The notes beneath the pieces were generated by a model. That model had not been told where the DNA came from. It saw only the letters and a list, made by a program, of their open reading frames with translations, and did not search any database. From Bacteroidales bacterium (GTDB taxonomy: Bacteria; Bacteroidota; Bacteroidia; Bacteroidales; UBA932), in contig JAQXOE010000004.1 of the NCBI GenBank assembly GCA_029098505.1, positions 1-64,000 of the forward strand: a stretch of DNA of 64,000 bases, in the 5' to 3' direction. The translations under genes and the position numbers were made by a program. This document shows, one piece after another, positions 61,874 to 64,000 of this stretch (the stretch's first letter is position 1; each line of letters starts with the position of its first letter).

Positions 61874-62730
61874 TTCCTTTTCTTCTTTATTGAGGACGAA
61901 ATCTTCTTGATGTCCTTGTTGGTGAATCCCGCTCCTCTTCTTTCGGATATCCTGTGATGACTGTAGTAGAGCAGCTCGTGGCTCTCTGTGTCAATGAGCA
62001 TCTGATGGCTCCAGGAACCCTTCTTCGGCTCAGACGGAGCTACCATCACGCTGACCAGGGTATCATAGTGGCCCGAATGAAAGGCCCCGTCTACACTGTC
62101 GCTGTCAAGCACCAGCATATCCCCGCCAGAGGTCCTGACCTGGGTGTCCGGAGCCAGGTCCTCCTGTGCGAAGTAGATTTTCTTTCCTCCTGCCTTGCGC
62201 AATTCATTTCTGTAAACGTCCAGCCCCGAATATGCATCGCGGTCGCTTTGGAGGGCTTTGCCTACAAAGTCCTGCATAATGTCCAGGAAGGCAGAGAGAT
62301 AAACCATCTCCCTTCCGTTCGGATAAAGGGCAGAGCATACAGGTATGCTCAATATATTAAGCGGCCTTTTGCCCTGGTCCTCCGCGGAACTGTTGCCTCC
62401 CTTGAAGAGGCTGAGGGTGACCAGACCGTCGAATTTGCCCCCGACAGGTCTTTCCATCATCAGGAAGTAGGTCTGGGGGTCCTGCTTCAAGGCGTTGAAC
62501 TCGTTCACACTGCAGAATTCGAAGGGGGAGATGCGCCATCTGGCCGTTACTTCCGCCTTCAAGCAGCTGTCTTCCATATCATTGCCACAAAGTACGACTT
62601 TGGTGGTGCGCGAGCTGAAGTCGCTTATCCTGACCTTTTTCGTCGACAGTTTCACCTGTGCGCCAAGCGTAGCCGGCACGAGGACTGCCAATGCGGCCAG
62701 AGCTATCAATGTCAATGCAATTCTTTTCAT
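61870..62730 (-). CDS. secreted protein of unknown function
   Basis: 286 residues from the ATG at 62730; 21 upstream in-frame residues cover the promoter. A signal peptide ends near LGAQ (22-25). The mature part has paired Cys (CGNDMEDSC) and a mixed alpha/beta pattern with long beta stretches (TYFLMMERPVGGKFDGLVTL, then HQMLIDTESHELLYYSHHRI) and a basic C-terminus (SSIKKKRK). I do not recognise the family. It leads an operon with the M16 peptidase and the methyltransferase. Confidence 0.75.
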   Translation of the reverse strand: MKRIALTLIALAALAVLVPATLGAQVKLSTKKVRISDFSSRTTKVVLCGNDMEDSCLKAEVTARWRISPFEFCSVNEFNALKQDPQTYFLMMERPVGGKFDGLVTLSLFKGGNSSAEDQGKRPLNILSIPVCSALYPNGREMVYLSAFLDIMQDFVGKALQSDRDAYSGLDVYRNELRKAGGKKIYFAQEDLAPDTQVRTSGGDMLVLDSDSVDGAFHSGHYDTLVSVMVAPSEPKKGSWSHQMLIDTESHELLYYSHHRISERRGAGFTNKDIKKISSSIKKKRK

Positions 62731-62748
62731 AGCTGTAGTAGTATTCTG

Positions 62749-62756
62749 CAAAGATA
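62749..62756 (-). promoter_or_regulatory. -7 element for the unknown-M16-methyltransferase operon
   Basis: The minus strand reads TATCTTTG, perfect match, 18 bases from the ATG at 62730. It is divergent from the dnaX element 25 bases away. Confidence 0.5.
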
Positions 62757-62781
62757 CCTCAAAAAATCCGATGGAAACAGT

Positions 62782-62789
62782 TATATTTG
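62782..62789 (+). promoter_or_regulatory. -7 element for dnaX
   Basis: TATATTTG, perfect match, ending 23 bases before the dnaX ATG; the predicted leader is about 20 bases. No clear -33. Confidence 0.5.
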
Positions 62790-62812
62790 TCAATTAATGT
62801 AAATAAGCAGAT

Positions 62813-64000
62813 ATGAGCCAATACGTAGTAGCCGCGAGAAAGTACAGGCCCGAGTCATTCGAGACCCTCATAGGCCAGGACAATATTGCCAGGACGCTGA
62901 AGAATTCCATTCTTAGGGGCCAGTTGGCGCACGCTTACCTGTTCTGCGGACCGAGGGGCGTTGGCAAGACCAGTACGGCCCGTATCTTCGCGAAGATGAT
63001 CAATTGCTCCAACCCGTCTGCGGAGATGGAGCCCTGCGGCGAATGCGAATCCTGCGTATCTTTCCGTGAAGGACGCTCATACTGCATACACGAGCTCGAT
63101 GCTGCTTCGAACAATGGTGTCGATGCCATCAAGGAGCTGATGGACCAGGTCCAGATTCCTCCCCAGGTGGGCAAGTACAGCGTTTATATCATCGATGAGG
63201 TGCATATGCTCTCGTCTGCGGCTTTCAATGCCTTCCTGAAGACTCTCGAGGAACCGCCTGCACACGCCATCTTCATCCTCGCCACCACCGAGAAGCACAA
63301 AATCCTTCCGACCATATTGTCACGCTGCCAGACCTACGACTTCAACCGTATCTCTGTCAGCGATATCGTGCGCAATCTTCGTGACATTGCGCTGAAGGAG
63401 GGGGTCAGCGTGGACGATGCTTCCCTGCACGTGATAGCCCAAAAGGCTGACGGTGCTATGCGCGACGCTCTTACCATCTTCGACCAGACAGTAGCATTCT
63501 GCGGTTCGGACATCAAATATGAGGACGTTATCCGTAATCTCAATGTCCTCGACTGCGAGTATTCGTTCAGGCTTCTGGATGCCTTTCTGAAGGGAGACTA
63601 CGCTACGGCTATGCTCACTTTCGATGAAGTGCTGTCAAAGGGTTTCAATGCACAGTTCTTCATCTCTGCGCTCAGTTCCCACCTGAGGGACCTGACAGTC
63701 AGCAAAACAGCCGGACTGGACTCGCTGCTGGATATGCCGGATTCATTGCGCCAGCGCTATAAGGCCCAGGCAGACAGCTGCAGCATACAGTTCCTTTATG
63801 AGGCCCTGAGCATTACGACCCAGTGCGAGGCCGGCTACCGCTCGGCAATCAATCAGCGCCTCCATATTGAGTTTGCTCTGATGAAACTTTCCTTCCTCAG
63901 CAAGGGAGTTCCGAAGGCAGACGCAGCGGCTCCTGTCGCAGCGCAGAAGGCTCCTGCCCCAGCTCCCCAGACTGCCCCGGTTCAGGCTCCGCGTCCGGTG
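62813..64000 (+). CDS. dnaX: DNA polymerase III gamma/tau subunit (3' end outside the window)
   Basis: Clamp-loader ATPase. The first 396 codons are present and the frame is still open at the right edge. GPRGVGKTS (46-54) is Walker A, followed by zinc-module cysteines (CGECESC), DEVHML (Walker B), and LSRCQTYDF with the sensor SRC motif. The frame then becomes Ala/Pro/Gln-rich (QKAPAPAPQ), the linker before the tau-specific region. The start ATG is supported by the typical MSQYVVAARKYRPESFE opening. Confidence 0.95.
   Translation, partial: MSQYVVAARKYRPESFETLIGQDNIARTLKNSILRGQLAHAYLFCGPRGVGKTSTARIFAKMINCSNPSAEMEPCGECESCVSFREGRSYCIHELDAASNNGVDAIKELMDQVQIPPQVGKYSVYIIDEVHMLSSAAFNAFLKTLEEPPAHAIFILATTEKHKILPTILSRCQTYDFNRISVSDIVRNLRDIALKEGVSVDDASLHVIAQKADGAMRDALTIFDQTVAFCGSDIKYEDVIRNLNVLDCEYSFRLLDAFLKGDYATAMLTFDEVLSKGFNAQFFISALSSHLRDLTVSKTAGLDSLLDMPDSLRQRYKAQADSCSIQFLYEALSITTQCEAGYRSAINQRLHIEFALMKLSFLSKGVPKADAAAPVAAQKAPAPAPQTAPVQAPRPV

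Noticed and set aside
1..64000. CRISPR array, tRNA, rRNA, integrase or prophage
   Set aside because: No direct-repeat array, no cloverleaf-type sequence in the short intergenic gaps, and no phage or integrase gene was seen on either strand.

Overview
The window reads as one contiguous piece of a Bacteroidota (Bacteroidales-type) chromosome. The main evidence is a SusC/SusD pair followed by DUF4843-, BACON- and LRR-type lipoproteins, start sites without Shine-Dalgarno sequences, and repeated promoter elements of the Bacteroidetes form TTTG-N19-21-TAnnTTTG. The base composition is moderate to slightly GC-rich. I cannot name the species; a gut or rumen lineage is likely. No tRNA, rRNA, CRISPR array, insertion sequence or prophage gene was seen. 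Coding density is very high, and the longest gene-free stretches are 1-302 and 43353-43609.

Layout. 1-302 is a left intergenic region. 303-2657 (minus) is a secreted GH3 glycosidase. 2742-9980 (plus) is a run of dusB, lpxK, rnr, an M28 peptidase and a GH29 alpha-L-fucosidase. 9964-12387 (minus) holds rsgA followed by a MATE exporter. 12458-14750 (plus) holds a polyprenyl diphosphate synthase and a U32 protein. 14759-16021 (minus) holds rdgB then recO.

16087-31327 (plus) is the main accessory feature: a 15-kb, almost gapless operon of susC, susD, a DUF4843-like lipoprotein, a large unknown lipoprotein, two LRR lipoproteins, a lipoprotein subtilisin-like protease, a DUF1573 protein and a small lipocalin-like lipoprotein. 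It contains no carbohydrate-active enzyme, so I infer a surface system that binds, cleaves and imports protein or peptide. It starts at a textbook housekeeping promoter and has no adjacent regulator.

31398-33017 is a secreted S41 protease. 33031-38340 (minus) is an MBL hydrolase, uvrA, a shortened nucleoside kinase and a DMT transporter. 38453-42414 (plus) holds two tandem deoxynucleoside kinases, a long-chain acyl-CoA synthetase and a cyclophilin. 42447-46689 is a probable glucose module: a divergent AraC regulator, an MFS sugar transporter, a ROK glucokinase, and an FKBP lipoprotein ending at a strong terminator. 46820-49479 holds a DUF3127 protein, miaA, an acidic-tailed PRiA4-ORF3-like protein and yigZ. 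49565-55072 is serC, serA, a DUF1015 protein and recQ; the DUF1015 protein carries a DGHHR motif that recalls ParB/Srx-fold serine kinases. 55122-59962 is a DUF308 membrane protein, dnaG and metG. 59996-62730 (minus) is an unknown secreted protein, an M16 peptidase and an O-methyltransferase. The plus-strand dnaX runs off the right edge.

The observations most worth a second look are the protease/LRR Sus-like operon, the possible serine-kinase role of the DUF1015 protein beside a Lys-type SerA, the tandem dNK pair, a perfect 15-bp inverted repeat at the metG/methyltransferase junction, a Cys-containing insertion in MetG, and several promoters placed so close to the ATG that the mRNA should be leaderless or nearly so.
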